A stretch of DNA of 64,000 nt from Cryptococcus deneoformans JEC21 (GCF_000091045.1 NC_006684.1:1031001-1095000); one strand, 5' to 3'; counted from the first letter of the stretch, positions 11,176 through 24,927 are shown. Program-made: numbers and translations. The notes: generated by a model from the letters alone, not told the origin.

Positions 11176-13735
11176 TTAATCTTCGTTTCCATCCCCCCAT
11201 GCCCTTTGTCCTTGGATGGCAGGATACATCGGATAGACCATTCGAGCTTCATGGTTTTGCCTTAGACTCTCGTGATATTGTGCGGCCTGCTTTTGCTCGG
11301 GGCGAGCCACGGTAGGAGTGTAGGGGGGTTGGAACTGGATATGACTTGAAGGACTGGCATAATGAAGTGGCCCTGGATACATTTCTGAAAGAGACGGAGA
11401 AGGAGTTATTGGACCAGAATGCAAGAGATTGGCGTTGCCCGCTGTGCTGACACCTTGGGAGTAAACAGGTGGCATGTCGAAATACAATCCCATATCAGTG
11501 TTCCCTTCCGTCTTTTCATCTTTCTGAGTCACACGGGCAGTAGACACCGCAAAATTGGATGAATATATGGAGCTCGGGGAGCTCGTCGTCCGAGAGATGA
11601 AAGGCTGAGCAGGAGTCGTGATCTGGATGACGGACGATGAACTGCTTGTTCTCGTGCTGGGCGGCTGCCTGGGATTTAATTGTTGAGCGCCATAGAATGA
11701 CTCATCGCTTGACCGAGATGTAAGAGGCGGAGGCATTCCACGGTATGTGTGCTGAGCGGGCGTGGCGGAAAGAGGGTTGGGCAAATCGTTGTAGGATCTG
11801 AGAGGAGAGCCGAACTCGGAAATAGAACTGGGAGTTGGTAAACCATTCGAAGGTATGGAAATTGAAGTGCTGGGGGGACATGGCGTGATTATAGGTTCCA
11901 CCGAGCTGGACTGAGTGGTAGGGAAGCTTGCGGACTACATTCGCGATTGAAATATAAGTGATGGACCCTACTCGCATAAAAAATTGATTGATTAATACTC
12001 ACATATTTACCGATGATTTTTTGCAATGCCGCCTCAAGGCAATTCCAGGCGTACACTTTGACATTCTTTTCAATATTCCTCGGTCTTGGATTGGGAAGAT
12101 TCATTATTTGCCCGAAGAAATTCTCTGTATCTGGTTTACTCTTGTCGACAGTAATGGGCTTGAAGCCCTCTAGATTTCGCCTAATACGATTCTTCTCTTC
12201 CACAGTGAAGTGGGTGCCGACAAGTGCCTCAAGGAGATATATGATGTCGACAGAGGTAATGTAGCAGCTGTTTTTTTCGTCCCAAAACACACAGGAGACG
12301 ACAATGGACGATTGGCTAGCAGACCATTCTGATTGAGAGATCACACGGAACTGAGTGTGTATTGTAGCCCCCTCTTGGCGCCGCCAGAATTGAACCAAGC
12401 GGCGGCGGGTATGCCATTCTTCAGTTGTCCTGATGCGCTAGAGTGAGTATCATCTGGTGTGGTAGAATTTAGAGCCAGAAGCGAACTCACCATCCCTTGC
12501 CCACTGCGCTCAGATCTCCGGCGATACTCAGTGCGGCCTTGTGGCCGGTGTTGATCAATGTCGTGGATGTTGGCTGGGCGGGAATTCCGCCAACAACGTG
12601 GGATGATCGCATTAAGCTGGGTTGTAAGTGGAAAACCGCTGTGTTCGATGTGTTGGGAGGAAGCATCGATGTTTGAGAGACTGGTACTGGAGGGGACTGG
12701 GCGTAGGTTTTCTGGATTGAGGGTACATGCGATTCACTGATATCTGGTAGACCGTTATTCAACTGGTGATACAGAATGAGGACAGAACTTACGTCTAACC
12801 GCTAATGGGCGACCGTACATCAGGTGCTGAGGCGAGGAGTATGACTGAAGTTCTGAAGTCGAGACAGGGCCTGACACTGCGCGGCGTTGAATGACACGAT
12901 TTGGGGAAGTGTGTCTTGTTGTCTCGAGATGGTCTCCATTACGTTTCCGAGTGATGCCTGAGGAAAGTCAGGTAAAGGTGAGGCTATGCACATAAAACTT
13001 TTGCCTACCTTCAACGTAAACGAAATGGCCAAGAGACACGGTTTCAAGGACGTTGGTATTATCGGCTAGAACCTGCAAAGAAACGGGTACTATTCTGACC
13101 TCTCCCATACCGTCTGATACAGCACCGGTCAAAGACCAGTCTGGAACCGTCACTTGCAAAAAGCAGGCATTTCGCTCTGTGCCTTCTTTCAAATTTTCTA
13201 CCTTCGTTAGTACTGGATAGCTTCCAAATACCACTCGCAGTGCCTTGGTCATTTGGCCGGGACCATTGACTGACAGAGGTGTCGCTGACCGACCAGGTCT
13301 TGAAAGAAAAGCCATCTCAATGTCACATCTAACGGTGATTTGTGACCCAGAAATGCCCTGGACCGGACCCCACCGGTGCACGGTAACATATGAATCACGA
13401 GCTCGAGAACTGACCCTAGGTGACGATTCGGATTCTGGATAGCGTCCGATAATAGGGGAATTAATCCCGTAGTGGATCATAGGAGGAGAGTCTGAGAGGT
13501 ATGACGACCGAGAAGGCAAAAATGACGGAGGATAGCTATGATGTGCTGGAGTATGTTGTACTTCGGGTGAAAGGGAAAATGAAGGGGATGGGGGAACGGC
13601 GATGGAACGGAACACTGTCTGGCTGGGGGGCATGCAATAATGTTGCGAATGAGTGGAAGAGACAGGAGCTTCTGCTCTGGAATGTTGGAACAACTGAGCA
13701 GGCTGGTCTATCTGTTTAGATGTTGAAGCGTACAT
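11176..13735 (-). CDS. Medusa-like (MedA/DUF7082) transcriptional regulator
   Basis: Large nuclear-type regulator of the Aspergillus Medusa family, which controls conidiation, adhesion and biofilm in ascomycetes. The N-terminal half is Ser/Pro-rich and leads to GPVQGISGSQITVRCDIE and VVFGSYPVLTKVE, an early Ig-like part. The C-terminal conserved block reads RRLVQFWRRQEGATIHTQFR, VSCVFWDEKNSCYITSVDII, LLEALVGTHFTVEEKNRIRR and PNPRPRNIEKNVKVYAW, which is the family signature. A Ser/Pro/Thr-rich tail ends AWGDGNED. I set the start at ATG 13735-13733: the frame upstream reaches a stop with no other ATG. Several introns are present, and at least one more is likely in the 5' leader. About 690 residues. 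Its target genes are not visible here. Confidence 0.8.
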
Positions 13736-15866
13736 TGCTGTCTTGAAAGGGACGGACAATCTATTAGCGGCTGGCGATCAATTGACGCACAGACAGTGAG
13801 AAAAAAATCCCGAACATCAGCTTAAGGACTAGGAAAATGTAAAAGTCAAAAGGAGTGCTTACGGTACTAGTCGAGAGACACCTTGGCAAACAGAATTGTT
13901 GCAGACCGAAAAAAAAAAGATTGTCCAGACTTTGCGTAGTTAGATCAGTCAGCCAACTGTATTCGTCGCTTGTCGATTCCTCCTTAGCTTCGATGACGAG
14001 GTAGGAGGGAGGATGACGGTCAAAAAGGAGGGTGGTTGAGTCGAGACGACTATTATGAGAACGTGGGAAGTAGAAGACAGGTATATACTGATATATATAT
14101 ATATATACTATACGTGATAGGAATTATTGTGACGAAAAGTCAGAAAAAGCAAACCGGGTGCTAGCTAGTACTGCAAATTGATGTGAGAAGGAAACAAGAA
14201 TTGGGTTCAATCATACGTCTGGTTGACAGCCATTAATGAATGAAGCCAGGGAGGAAAATCCCCTGGCTCGGCGGTGAGCATGTGAGAAATCAACAATAGC
14301 TAAAAATGTCGACTCTTGGCTGTAGTCGTTGCTGTTCGCGCTGCTCGTTGCCCTTGATCTCGCAATTACCCAAGGCCTAAAAGATCGACGTGACGCCTCC
14401 TATGCGAGGGTACAGATTGAGGGGTAATTGGTGGCTGGAATAAGGAGGAATGACGGAGGAAGGAAATAAGGAAATAAATAGAGAGGGAAAGGCACTTTAA
14501 TGATAACTGATAATTGGGGGCAGGGAAAATTCGGAGAATTCAGACGGCATGCAAGAACATTAGGCCAGGAAATCCGGAAGGGGCGACGAAGGTGGGATCT
14601 CAGGCAGCACGGGGAACGGCGAAATAGGAGAGCATGGGAAATAGCGGAAAAGATCATCAAAGCATTTGCCGATCCTTAATCCTTAAGCACCCTATTCTTA
14701 TGTCAGGCCCTAAACCATATGCCTTGCGCCCTGCGCCCTGTCTGGATTGTCATCTGTCATTGCTCACCGGTCATCGCGCCAGGCGTCGACCTCATCACCG
14801 GCTGTCGTGACCAGGACAGAAAAGAAACAACTTTCGATTCTCGACACTAATTATCACATCCTCAAGAGACAAGCTTAGACCCAAGGCCCATGCGGAACGG
14901 ATTAAAGACGGCAGAGTAGTTCTGCCACGGGCAATAACAATATAGCAGTAATAGGTCATCTTTGCGTTCATATAATAAGGGAATAATTCAGAATGGGGAA
15001 AAGAACGTCCTTTCTTCAAAATTAAAGTCACTGGGTTTGGGCATAAAATCAATAATTTACGTAATTTTTATCGTTCCCGGACCCTTAATTGAAAACCGAA
15101 AACCCTGACTCTTTTTAAAGGAAAGGATGCGGGGTTCTGCGGGAAATTGAAATTTTCCTTTTCAGGCATTTTATCAGTTCTTCTGCTTAAAAGTTAATTT
15201 GAGTGTAGACCGTTTCGTTAACTACTACCGTTAAGCATGTTAAGACGGCTCCTAACTGAAATGTGAGGCGGAGCTACAAGAAAAAAACGAGACCACAATA
15301 AGAAGTCTGCAGTTATAATCTGGGAATTTACCTTCTATCGTCCGCTTTGTCACATCGCAGCACGTAACACAGCACCCAAAGAAAAACAACTCCACCGGCG
15401 ACACAGGATCAGGACAACAATCAGGCCAACATTCATTGTTGGGAAAAGGGAAGAATCAGCGGGCATCATCAAGCTGGGAGAACGACATTGGCAATGACCA
15501 GGGTAAGGCAAATAGCCATTTAGATCGATTGATTGGGCACGTCCAAACAGGACAGTTGGAAATCAGGAGTGATTATCGGGGACTTGACAAGAAGGAGTAC
15601 GGTGGTTATATGTGCGTGTAACTGGGTACGTACGTACGTAAAGATTCCATTTTTTCTGTAGTCGTCATCATGTATGCGTCGCGCGTCCTATAGAAATATG
15701 TGATTTTTTACCTTATTAACTAAGAAAACTCATAAATAAATAAAGAAATATCATTGTAGAAATTGTAGTTAGTCCGACCTCACACATCTTGTTTGTTATC
15801 CGCTATCCTGAGCCGAATTTCCCATTACCCTGAAACGTTTGATGACTAATACAGTACTTCATTTCC
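13736..15866. promoter_or_regulatory. Long 5' leader/promoter of the Medusa-like gene and gene-poor sequence
   Basis: More than 2 kb without a supported gene. On the minus strand, splice-like signals (donor GTAAGCAC near 13860 and an acceptor before 13790) suggest a 5' UTR intron of the Medusa-like gene. A TA dinucleotide run lies near 14090-14110 and a CGTACGTACGTA tract near 15626-15640. AT-rich sequence dominates 14990-15770. Confidence 0.4.
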
Positions 15867-16571
15867 TCAACGTCTTCGTCTTCCTCGCGATGCTCGCTGT
15901 CGATCGACTTCGGCCATCTGAGCTATTGACCCTTTATTCCAGATTCTCCGCTTCGGAAGAAGGCGAAGCAGTACGGTTGGAAACTGGGCTGGGTCCATAC
16001 AGGAGGTCATGTATGCTATTCCCATTTGAAAGGGATTCCCATCTGAAAAACGCCAACCAGTCTCGTCGCGAAGAGCTGGATATAACGTTTGATAATATTT
16101 GCAAGTCTTTAGAAGTTTGTTTTGAGTGACGAAGGCGTCAGAAAATGAGATGCCTTCATATGTTAAACCAACAACCAATCACTAACCATTCCGACTGTGT
16201 ATTCCACTCAATGATCTTTCTCATTCAAATACCCTTTTCGTAATGTTCTTAGCTTGCTGCATTAAAATGTTGCCTTCATTTTCGTCATCTAAAGATAATC
16301 ACTCTCAGATCATCTCTAGCTAAGATGCCACACTCGGCCATTTACAGCAGTTGGCGTTAGCAGTTCGTATTGGATTCCTGACTCTAGAAATATATAATGG
16401 CAGCACGTACGTACCGTGCGACAACTTCCAGTTTGTTGTTTGAGATATTCCATCATTTCTTCCTAGACTCAGGATCTGTCCTATAGTCAACCAGGGCTTC
16501 CTCTGATGTACGACCGTCGTAGGCCCGGAAGTCCTTCCGGCTGCTCCACTGAAACATCTTAATTAAGTTTA
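15867..16571. other. Gene-poor sequence downstream of unrecognised gene
   Basis: A minus-strand open stretch at 15867-16178 has a few coding-like residues (ISFSDAF, FPTVLLRLLPKRR) but no recognisable family and no clear splice partners. I do not call a gene here. Confidence 0.25.
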
Positions 16572-17735
16572 TTAGCTGTCCTCCTCTAACGAACGCTCCC
16601 GAACTCCATCTTTTCTTCTTTTCATTTTTTCATTCGTCTTTTCCATTGAACCATCACTTGAGACTATCGAGGGCTTGAATACTCCTCCCAAGGCAATGGA
16701 AGCGATGCCCTTGCGACCTCTGCTACCCTTTTCTGGAGCGACTTCCGGCACTGGCGTAGGCATATTCATAGAACGAATCCCCGATTTTCGTCTATTGGCC
16801 GTGGTGGATCGAGCGCCGTGCTGATGTAGGGAATAGACCTTTAAACCGTAGTCCAAGGTTACTATGGATTCGCCCCTCGGATTCGCACATCATTCCATCG
16901 TTGCCCTTCATCAGTATAGGGTTCGAGAATAACTTCGCCGACCGGTAAGGCTTGGTAAAGATGAGCGTATGAAGAAAGCGATGCCGTTATGCAGGGCATG
17001 AAAGTGGGGCGACGACCAGCATAGATGTCTTCCTGGTCTATGAGATTATATTATATTGGTGGCAGGCGGGGTAGTTGGAGTGAATGGAGTAGGGGATGAG
17101 GGTGCGGTCATGAAGGCTGGTCGAAATGGAATCATTATCAACCGATAGCGGTGGGTAGCAAGGCTTGTAGATAGCCATTTGTGTCCGAGAACACTGCAGT
17201 GTTCCACCATGGATTCTCTTCCGTCGTCTTCCGTTCCATCAAGCAATCCCTCTCACTGATTTCCTCTTCCGCACTTTGCATGCTGTGTCATAAGTGGACT
17301 ATCTCCATCAGTCTCAAGCGTAAATGTGGCAGAAGCTGCATGGACGTACATTATAGCGAGGCGTAGTCTCGGCACTGTGTAGTCGGACAAGTCCTTGAAA
17401 ATACGAAGAGGTCCTCTGCCCGGGGAATCGAAACAATTGTCTTTCTTCCATCATGATGGTGGTGGCCACCATCGTGAGTGAGTAGTGTTGCCAATCAACG
17501 AGTTTATATCCTCGTTTTATCATTGGAGCAGCAGATCTATTAGCATTTGCGGAAAAGACAGACAGCGAGGTACGTACTCCATCATCCGGTAGTAGTACCT
17601 TTCCTCCACGGCGTGCTCCTCCTTTGTCGTACTGATCGTACCAGTGACGGGGTACTGATCGTAAATCACGCGAATAGCAGAGATTAAGGTGGAGCCATTC
17701 TTCTGGACATCGGCGACGGGAAGGCTGCCTGACAA
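16572..17735 (-). CDS. Unrecognised intron-rich protein gene (5' end unresolved)
   Basis: I do not recognise the family. The 3' part is well supported: an exon at 17143-17282 (MQSAEEEISERDCLMERKTT ... NPWWNTAVFSDTNGYLQALL), an exon at 16889-17037 (DQEDIYAGRRPTFMPCITAS ... VGEVILEPYTDEGQRW) and a last exon at 16572-16820 (HGARSTTANRRKSG ..., ending SLEEDS). They join in frame across introns of 105 nt (donor GTTGAT) and 68 nt (donor GTGCGA). A further 67 nt intron (17283-17349, donor GTACGT) leads to an exon with KDLSDYTVPRLRLAI. An upstream exon near 17578-17728 reads LPVADVQKNGSTLISAIRVI and EEHAVEERYYYRMME. The join between these last two is unclear and may need a frameshift. The start codon is not located. 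The basic C-terminus suggests a soluble protein. Confidence 0.5.
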
Positions 17736-18794
17736 CTATCGAGCCAGTCAAACCAGAACTCGTAAAGGCAATGAATTTTGAGTGCGTGCTGCACCATTTT
17801 TTGTCCTTCAAAACTGTAAATAATCATTGGAAGCTGACGATGCAACTGTTCCGAGCGGTGAGTGGAGAGTGAAGGAGCTGATAGGTCATTCCGGTAGTCA
17901 TAAGAACTGCAGAAATGTGGAGTATAATTAGCAGTCCCTGAAACCGTTTCCCTTTCTACCGTCGTATTACAGCTTTTGTGGTCCACATTGCTCTGATAAT
18001 CATTGATTTTCTTCTCCGTACTAAGGCTCCTATCCAACGTGACGAGCACACTCCACAATCTTACATTATACATCTGACTTCTTTCTCAAAGTGCAAACCC
18101 ATGGACAACAGTTCAGCAGTTCACATGTAGGGATCTCGGCTTCCCTTCTTCTTTACATGTACCATGTGCCAACATTTTAGACCACTTGTACCCCGCCGGT
18201 CTAGTGACAGTACAAAAGATTCCGATTATAGTAAAGATCGTCAGGGCGGCGACCCAATTGGCCACGCCACGACATTGAAAGTCAAGGGTGGGAGCCTAGG
18301 GCAAATATATTTTGGGATTGAGGATCCTCTTGATTGGCCCACCAACAACACCATTATTCAACAGCGACTTATAGGGCAACGCAAGCATTTCGATAACGAT
18401 GCCGTCCTTTGAACAAACCTGCAAGTGTTCCACCAGTGGTACAAAACGTTAAAGCTAATCATATCAGCCGACACATCCATGACGGACACTCATGCCGTAA
18501 AAACCCGCACTCTGTTAGCTGAGGGTCATGTAGCTCCTGCTTATTCGAAAGCTGCGAAGAGATATAATCAACAAAGCCGTACCAGTCTATAAGTTGGCGT
18601 TAGCTTGTAATACGTATAAAGTGGTTGAGGCCCAGGACAGATAGGGCGAATGTGTCGTTTGCAACTGTGGTGATCCAGCGATATCCTATTAGGCGCCTAC
18701 CATTGCTTTTTTACATTTCATCTTGACGATAATGATCAGTGGTAGTCATGCCTTATAGTTGTTTTGCATCTCCCTCATAACCAGATGATTACAT
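17736..18794. other. Gene-poor interval between the unrecognised gene and COX6
   Basis: This stretch may contain the 5' exons and promoter of the unrecognised minus-strand gene (possible coding up to about 18070, not resolved). The part from 18100 to 18790 shows nothing I can support; its right end is the COX6 3' flank. Confidence 0.3.
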
Positions 18795-19373
18795 TTAGAG
18801 GGTTTGACCGTACAACTCTTCCTTAGTGCTGATGCCTAAAAATAACTGTTAGACGAAATGGACTAGCCATTCTTTACAAATAACTCACCAAGCTCCTCAA
18901 TTGTAGGCTTAAGCTCGTCCAAGTATGCTTGATACTGTCCCTTGTTCTCAACCTTTTCCTTAACACCCTCCAAGATCCTCACAGCGGTAGCATAGTCATT
19001 GACCTTCCTAGCAGCCTGAAGAGCAGCGTTGATAACTTCAGTAGAAGGGACAAGGTCGTAGGCAAAGGCGTTGTTGAGACCTCGCTGAAGCTCGAAAAGG
19101 TCAGAGACAGACTTGAAGAAGGTCTCGTATCGAGCGTTGAAAGACTCGTAAGACTCGGTCTCATTGCCGTGAGCACCCCCGGAAGCGAAGCGGACAGCTA
19201 TAGAAGAAGCACAATTGATGTTAGCAAACAGACAGACGTCGATACAATGTCGCTTGGACGCAACACGGAGCTAACAGGAATTGCGTGAACATACCGGTAA
19301 AAGCGACAGGGCGGAGAGGAGCCGCAACGACGGGTCGGGTCCTAAGAAGAGCTCGGGAGACGGACGAAAGCAT
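18795..19373 (-). CDS. COX6: Cytochrome c oxidase subunit VI (Cox6 / mammalian COX5A)
   Basis: Nuclear-encoded subunit of respiratory complex IV on the matrix side of the inner mitochondrial membrane. The N-terminus MLSSVSRALLRTRPVVAAPL is an Arg-rich mitochondrial presequence. The mature part contains ESYESFNARYETFFKSVSDL, FELQRGLNNAFAYDLVPSTE, INAALQAARKVNDYATAVRI and QYQAYLDELKPTIEELGIST, ending KEELYGQTL. This is the helical-repeat COX5A fold at its usual length of about 145 residues. Two introns: one in the presequence (between VAFT and AVRF), one after EELG. The start is the ATG at 19373. It is transcribed divergently from the BAG-domain gene. Confidence 0.95.
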
Positions 19374-19955
19374 TTTGTGTGTAGGCTGAGGGTTGAGTGG
19401 AGAGCGGGGGATTGAGAAGAGAAGAGATTTGAACGAATGTAGTTCGACTGACCAAAAGCCTCGGAAAGACCAGGAGCTGATTCGTAGGAGGGCGTTCGGG
19501 ATTAAATATGAAAATCCACTCTCCCGAATATTATTGGCAGACGTTAATGGTGGAGCGGATAAATTGCGTACTCCGTGCCCTAGTGCTGCTTAATTATTCA
19601 AATTAATGAACAAATGAACGTACATGGATCGGGACAACTCTTGGATAAAGGAAGTAGCGTCGATGATGACTGTGAATGAATACGTTATTAGTATTTTCAG
19701 TCCGTTTTCAACGTGGATGCCGGTTGTTGCTGCGTGCTCTGTATTCCTCCTTTGATTCTTGATTATTGTGTGAACCAATAGAATTCTTTCACTCGACACC
19801 TGACCTTTTTCGACGCACCCAAGCTGGAATCAGTACTCGATCCACTCTGTACGCTTTTCTCCCTCACGTACTATACCACTTGGCATCCTCTCCACAACCC
19901 TCTTGCTGATTAAACATCTACAGACACCTTCCTTCTTTCTTCAAAAACTTCCACC
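19374..19955. promoter_or_regulatory. Divergent promoter region COX6 / BAG-domain gene
   Basis: A 582 bp gap between two divergent starts. The right end is CT-rich and resembles a leader. No ATG in frame with the BAG gene's first exon is present in its last 100 bp, which bears on that gene's start. Confidence 0.45.
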
Positions 19956-20703
19956 GTGTCGTTCTTTAATCCATTCAGACGCGCTCAGGCTCAGGAGGCC
20001 TCAGGTGCAATTACCATCCAGGTGAAATGGGGTCGCGAACGGTAAGTGCTGCCCCGGACAGCGAGCTATCAGAGATTGTAGCTCATACGATGCGGGGGCC
20101 AGATTTAATATTCCCGTTCCTCAACCTTCAATAACACCGCTTTCTACCCTACTTGCGACTTTGTCTAATCAGACTGGCCTGTCTCTTGACTCACTCAAGC
20201 TCATATATAAAGGTGCTGTGTTGAAAGACACTTCTCTCACGGTCAGCGCCTACGGTATCACAGAGGGTGCAACGCTTGTATTAGTTGGAAAGGGTGGAGA
20301 TGTTCCTGTTCCTCCTACGGCTGCGCCCAAGCCTACTATTACACCGGTGAAAAAGCCCAAGCAGCCGCAAACAGACAAAGAATCTGTCCTTGTCGACTGG
20401 ATCAAGTCGCTTGTCAGTTCATTGCTGGATCCTTTGGTCCCCAGCATCGCAATGTTTGTTTCATATACCTCCCCACACGCTACAAACCGTCCTGCGAAGA
20501 TTCCTGCATTTGAAGTTCTACAAAAGGAACATGCGAGGTTGAGTGAAATGTTATTAAAGGCACTTCTGGAGCTTGACGGAGTGGATATCCCCAGTGGATG
20601 GACCGAAGCCAGAAAGGAGAGGAAAGATAGCGTCAAGAAGATACAGGGAGAGTTGAATAGAGTAGACGAATCGTGGGGAGAGAGAAAGAAGCTTGGCGGA
20701 TAG
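19956..20703 (+). CDS. Ubiquitin-like + BAG domain Hsp70 cochaperone; apparent GTG start
   Basis: BAG proteins are nucleotide exchange factors of Hsp70. The reading starts at GTG 19956 as (V)SFFNPFRRAQAQEASGAITI, with an intron after KWGRE. A ubiquitin-like domain follows (PLSTLLATLSNQTGLSLDSL, KLIYKGAVLKD, SAYGITEGATLVLVGKGG), then a Pro-rich linker and a C-terminal three-helix BAG domain (FEVLQKEHARLSEMLLKALL, ELDGVDIPSGWTEARKERKD, KKIQGELNRVDESW). The context CCACCGTGTCG matches a normal start except for G in place of A, and no in-frame ATG lies just upstream. Either a non-AUG start is used, the strain has a start-loss change, or a small upstream exon was missed. The next in-frame Met lies near the BAG domain. 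Confidence 0.8.
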
Positions 20704-20897
20704 ATCACAGTATGGCTCAATCATGCATATAGAAGCTCTAAACAATTTGCATGGGTATATTATGCGAGGGCGATCCCCAATAAGATCCTTAAAACTGTAT
20801 CTAGTACCTTTACACGCCAATCGGGAAAAATGAAGACAACAATTATGACCTTTACCAGTCAGAATCAGCTTCTCTCGGCCTAGTTACAGTGAGCGAC

Positions 20898-22440
<1,543 letters not shown>

Positions 22441-22943
22441 TGTAGCTGGCTCGATTTTCTAGAAGGAAAATATGAAGGTCGATATGGTAGAGATTTTTTA
22501 TTGAAAACCTATTGTATGTCACTCCAGAAGCTTATTCAAAAAGATATATAGATACAACTTTGTTGGAGAACGCTGCAGATCAGAAATTCAACAGCAGCAG
22601 AAAGAGGAGCGCGGCGGCGCAGACCGCGCCCAAGTAAGGGCTTATTTATTATTTAATTAAAATCATCGTCGTGACGTGGCGTTAGTTTTGCAACTTTCAT
22701 CAACAAGCAAGCAATCATCATCATCATCAGCAGTCGTCAATCATCACCACACCCACCACCGACCCTCCTCCCTTCGTTCTACTACGTAGTAGTACTATCG
22801 GCTTCTTCACACTGTACGCTTCCACGTAAATTCATACCTCTGCAATAATGTCAATCTACAAGCACTTAACCTTTTTATACCTGGAACGATTCTTAAATCA
22901 AGTAGCGAATGGAACCCCACAAGCTGCTTCATAACCTTCTTTT
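22441..22943. promoter_or_regulatory. PRMT1 promoter and twinfilin 3' flank
   Basis: A 503 bp gap. It has a CAT/ATC microsatellite near 22710-22735 and a near-palindromic CTACTACGTAGTAGTA at about 22778-22795. No coding segment is supported. Confidence 0.4.
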
Positions 22944-24673
22944 CTACCTCCTTCCCGCAGGTCTGGGTCTCGCAAACCCACCACCGCTGGCATTATTGAT
23001 CCTTGGTCCAAATGCGTCAAATGCCTTCCTGATGCTGTCTTTACCATCTTCCTCACCCTCCTTTCCTCCCTCCGTAGCCGGAGTTGAAGCCCCAGAAGGA
23101 GGAAGAGGTACTTGAGTAGCCGAACGAACGGGCAGGGAAGGCCGAGGCTGGCCAAACATTGTGGGAGTACCAAAGGAGCGGCCCCCAAGAGTGGTAGAAG
23201 TAGGTGTCGGTAGTGAGCTAGAATGCGTAGGTTTGTAAGATGGCAGAGAGGATTTCAAGTGGGATTCAGTGAGTTCGGAGGGGTCTGATGTTTCGAGCTA
23301 TTGAGCAATCAGCCAAGTAGTGTGCGAAAGGAATGGGCTTGTACGTACCTTGGCGACAATCTCAACACCAGCCTTGTCGATAGCGTCCTGTTGCATGCCC
23401 CTAACAGTTGTTGAGTAAATCATTCTATACTTTACTGGACTGTTCGAAGGACAGCAGTATACAAAAATAACTCGTCCTTTGCCAACAGCTTCCGCAGTCT
23501 CCTCCTGCGTAGGACTGGCACCAGGCTCGGGCTCTTCACTTTCTACATTTTCTCCAGCTTCTACAGCAGGAGAGCCGAATGAGGCGTTGACAACTCTTAC
23601 CCCACCTTGAGACCCTTGAAACGTGTTACGAGGAGCTCCGATGGGAGCAGAGGGCGACTTGGGAACATTACGAGTCGATGGGGGAGTAGGGTGGGAATAG
23701 AAGACATAGCAAGGAGACTTTCCCGGAAGTTTGGAGGTAAGTTGAGAAGGTATACAGGCCTCTGACTTGAGAAGGGCTATTGACCCAGGGTTTGAAGAGG
23801 GGATTTCCTTTGAATTGGTGGTATGAGTATGAGCTACATGTATACTGAGATAAACGGAAACTTACAAGAACAACAACCCAACCATCATCACTTCTCTGCG
23901 CGACCTTTTGCAGGGCCTCCACCACACCTTCGCCCCAGTTCATTTTCCCTCCAAGGCCTACAACTGCCTTGTTCCTGCGCGCTTGGCTCTCGGGGTCCAA
24001 AGCCGCACGCTTAGCCTCAGCAGCTTCGGCCTCCCGGACTTCTGCCAGGGCGGCTTCAGATGCACTGAGAGGCGGAGGAGATGAAAGATGATTGAGATGG
24101 GCTGTGAGTGCTGAAGGAGAGAGATCCGACTACTCGCCAAGTTAGCCGTGTACAGAGCAAAGCGAAAGGCAAGACAAACGATAGAAGTCGCGAACCAATC
24201 GTGTTTGAAGTTGTTGGCTCCGAGAACCTTCATCAAGCCTGACCTTGACGATGCTTGAAGCATCTTTGCACGCACCTAACCCATAGAATTAGCAAAAGGA
24301 TCATTGGCTAATGGGAGAGCGACTCTGCAACGCACCCCAGCATCGTCTGGCACGAACGTGACCATCATCCAGTCCCATTTCCCACTGTCCTTGCTATCGA
24401 GCCTGTATGCGAAGCTCGCCGGAGTCTTTGGGCTAGGAAGGACCTCAGGAACGAGCGCAATGTCGTCTTTGTAGGATCCCTTGGGTTTTACGGTGGCATG
24501 GTGCTTGAACGACTCTGCAGGGAGGTGTCAGTAAGACGTGTGGTAGGGAGTGTTTGTTACGGACCACCGTCGATGATGAAGACGAGGGCCCTTGTGTCTT
24601 GTGGGTTGGCGAGGGCTGCTGTGAACGCTGCTGTGAGATCGTCTGCGACCTTTATTCCTGAGGGGGCGGACAT
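22944..24673 (-). CDS. TWF1: Twinfilin, actin monomer/barbed-end regulator
   Basis: Twinfilin binds ADP-G-actin and filament barbed ends through two ADF-homology domains. The product starts MSAPSGIKVADDLTAAFTAA; the first ADF-H domain includes WDWMMVTFVPDDAGVRAKML and SSRSGLMKVLGANNFKHDWF. The linker is Glu/Ala-rich. The second domain has MNWGEGVVEALQKVAQRSDD, VIFVYCCPSNSPVKYRMIYS and VEIVAKLETSDPSELTESHL, both at conserved positions. The C-terminal tail is Gly/Pro/Arg-rich (GGGFARPRPAGRR), as in other twinfilins where it binds capping protein and membranes. About 425 residues, somewhat longer than animal twinfilin because of Ser/Pro inserts. The start ATG is at 24673, in front of a 254 bp divergent promoter shared with the FAD oxidoreductase gene. 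Confidence 0.9.
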
Positions 24674-24927
24674 GGCTGTGGTGGGTCGAGGAGAGTTGGG
24701 CGGGTAGGGTTAGTATGCAGTATCATCTGCCCCTGGTGATAATATACCCATCCCCTCCCCCCGCGGCCATCGCCGCTCCTGATGACGTACCACTGTTTCC
24801 CGTCCTCCGAACTCTTCAGTTCACGACAACATATACAAATCACAGTCACCTACGTAGATCTAACTCCAGCTTTTATCCCCTTCCCTTCCTTCCTTTTATA
24901 CCTCCATATTGGAAGCAGTATTGAAAA

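Noticed and set aside
13501..13719. Plus-strand reading frame inside the Medusa-like gene
   Set aside because: Antisense shadow of a Ser/Pro-rich exon on the minus strand.
14090..14110. TA dinucleotide run as an origin or centromere signal
   Set aside because: Only about 20 bp, in a normal gene leader; nothing else suggests a centromere.
17038..17142. Minus-strand peptide VDNDSISTSLHDRTLIPYS as an exon
   Set aside because: It lies in a different frame from both neighbours, which join in one frame across this 105 nt as an intron (GTTGAT...CATAG).
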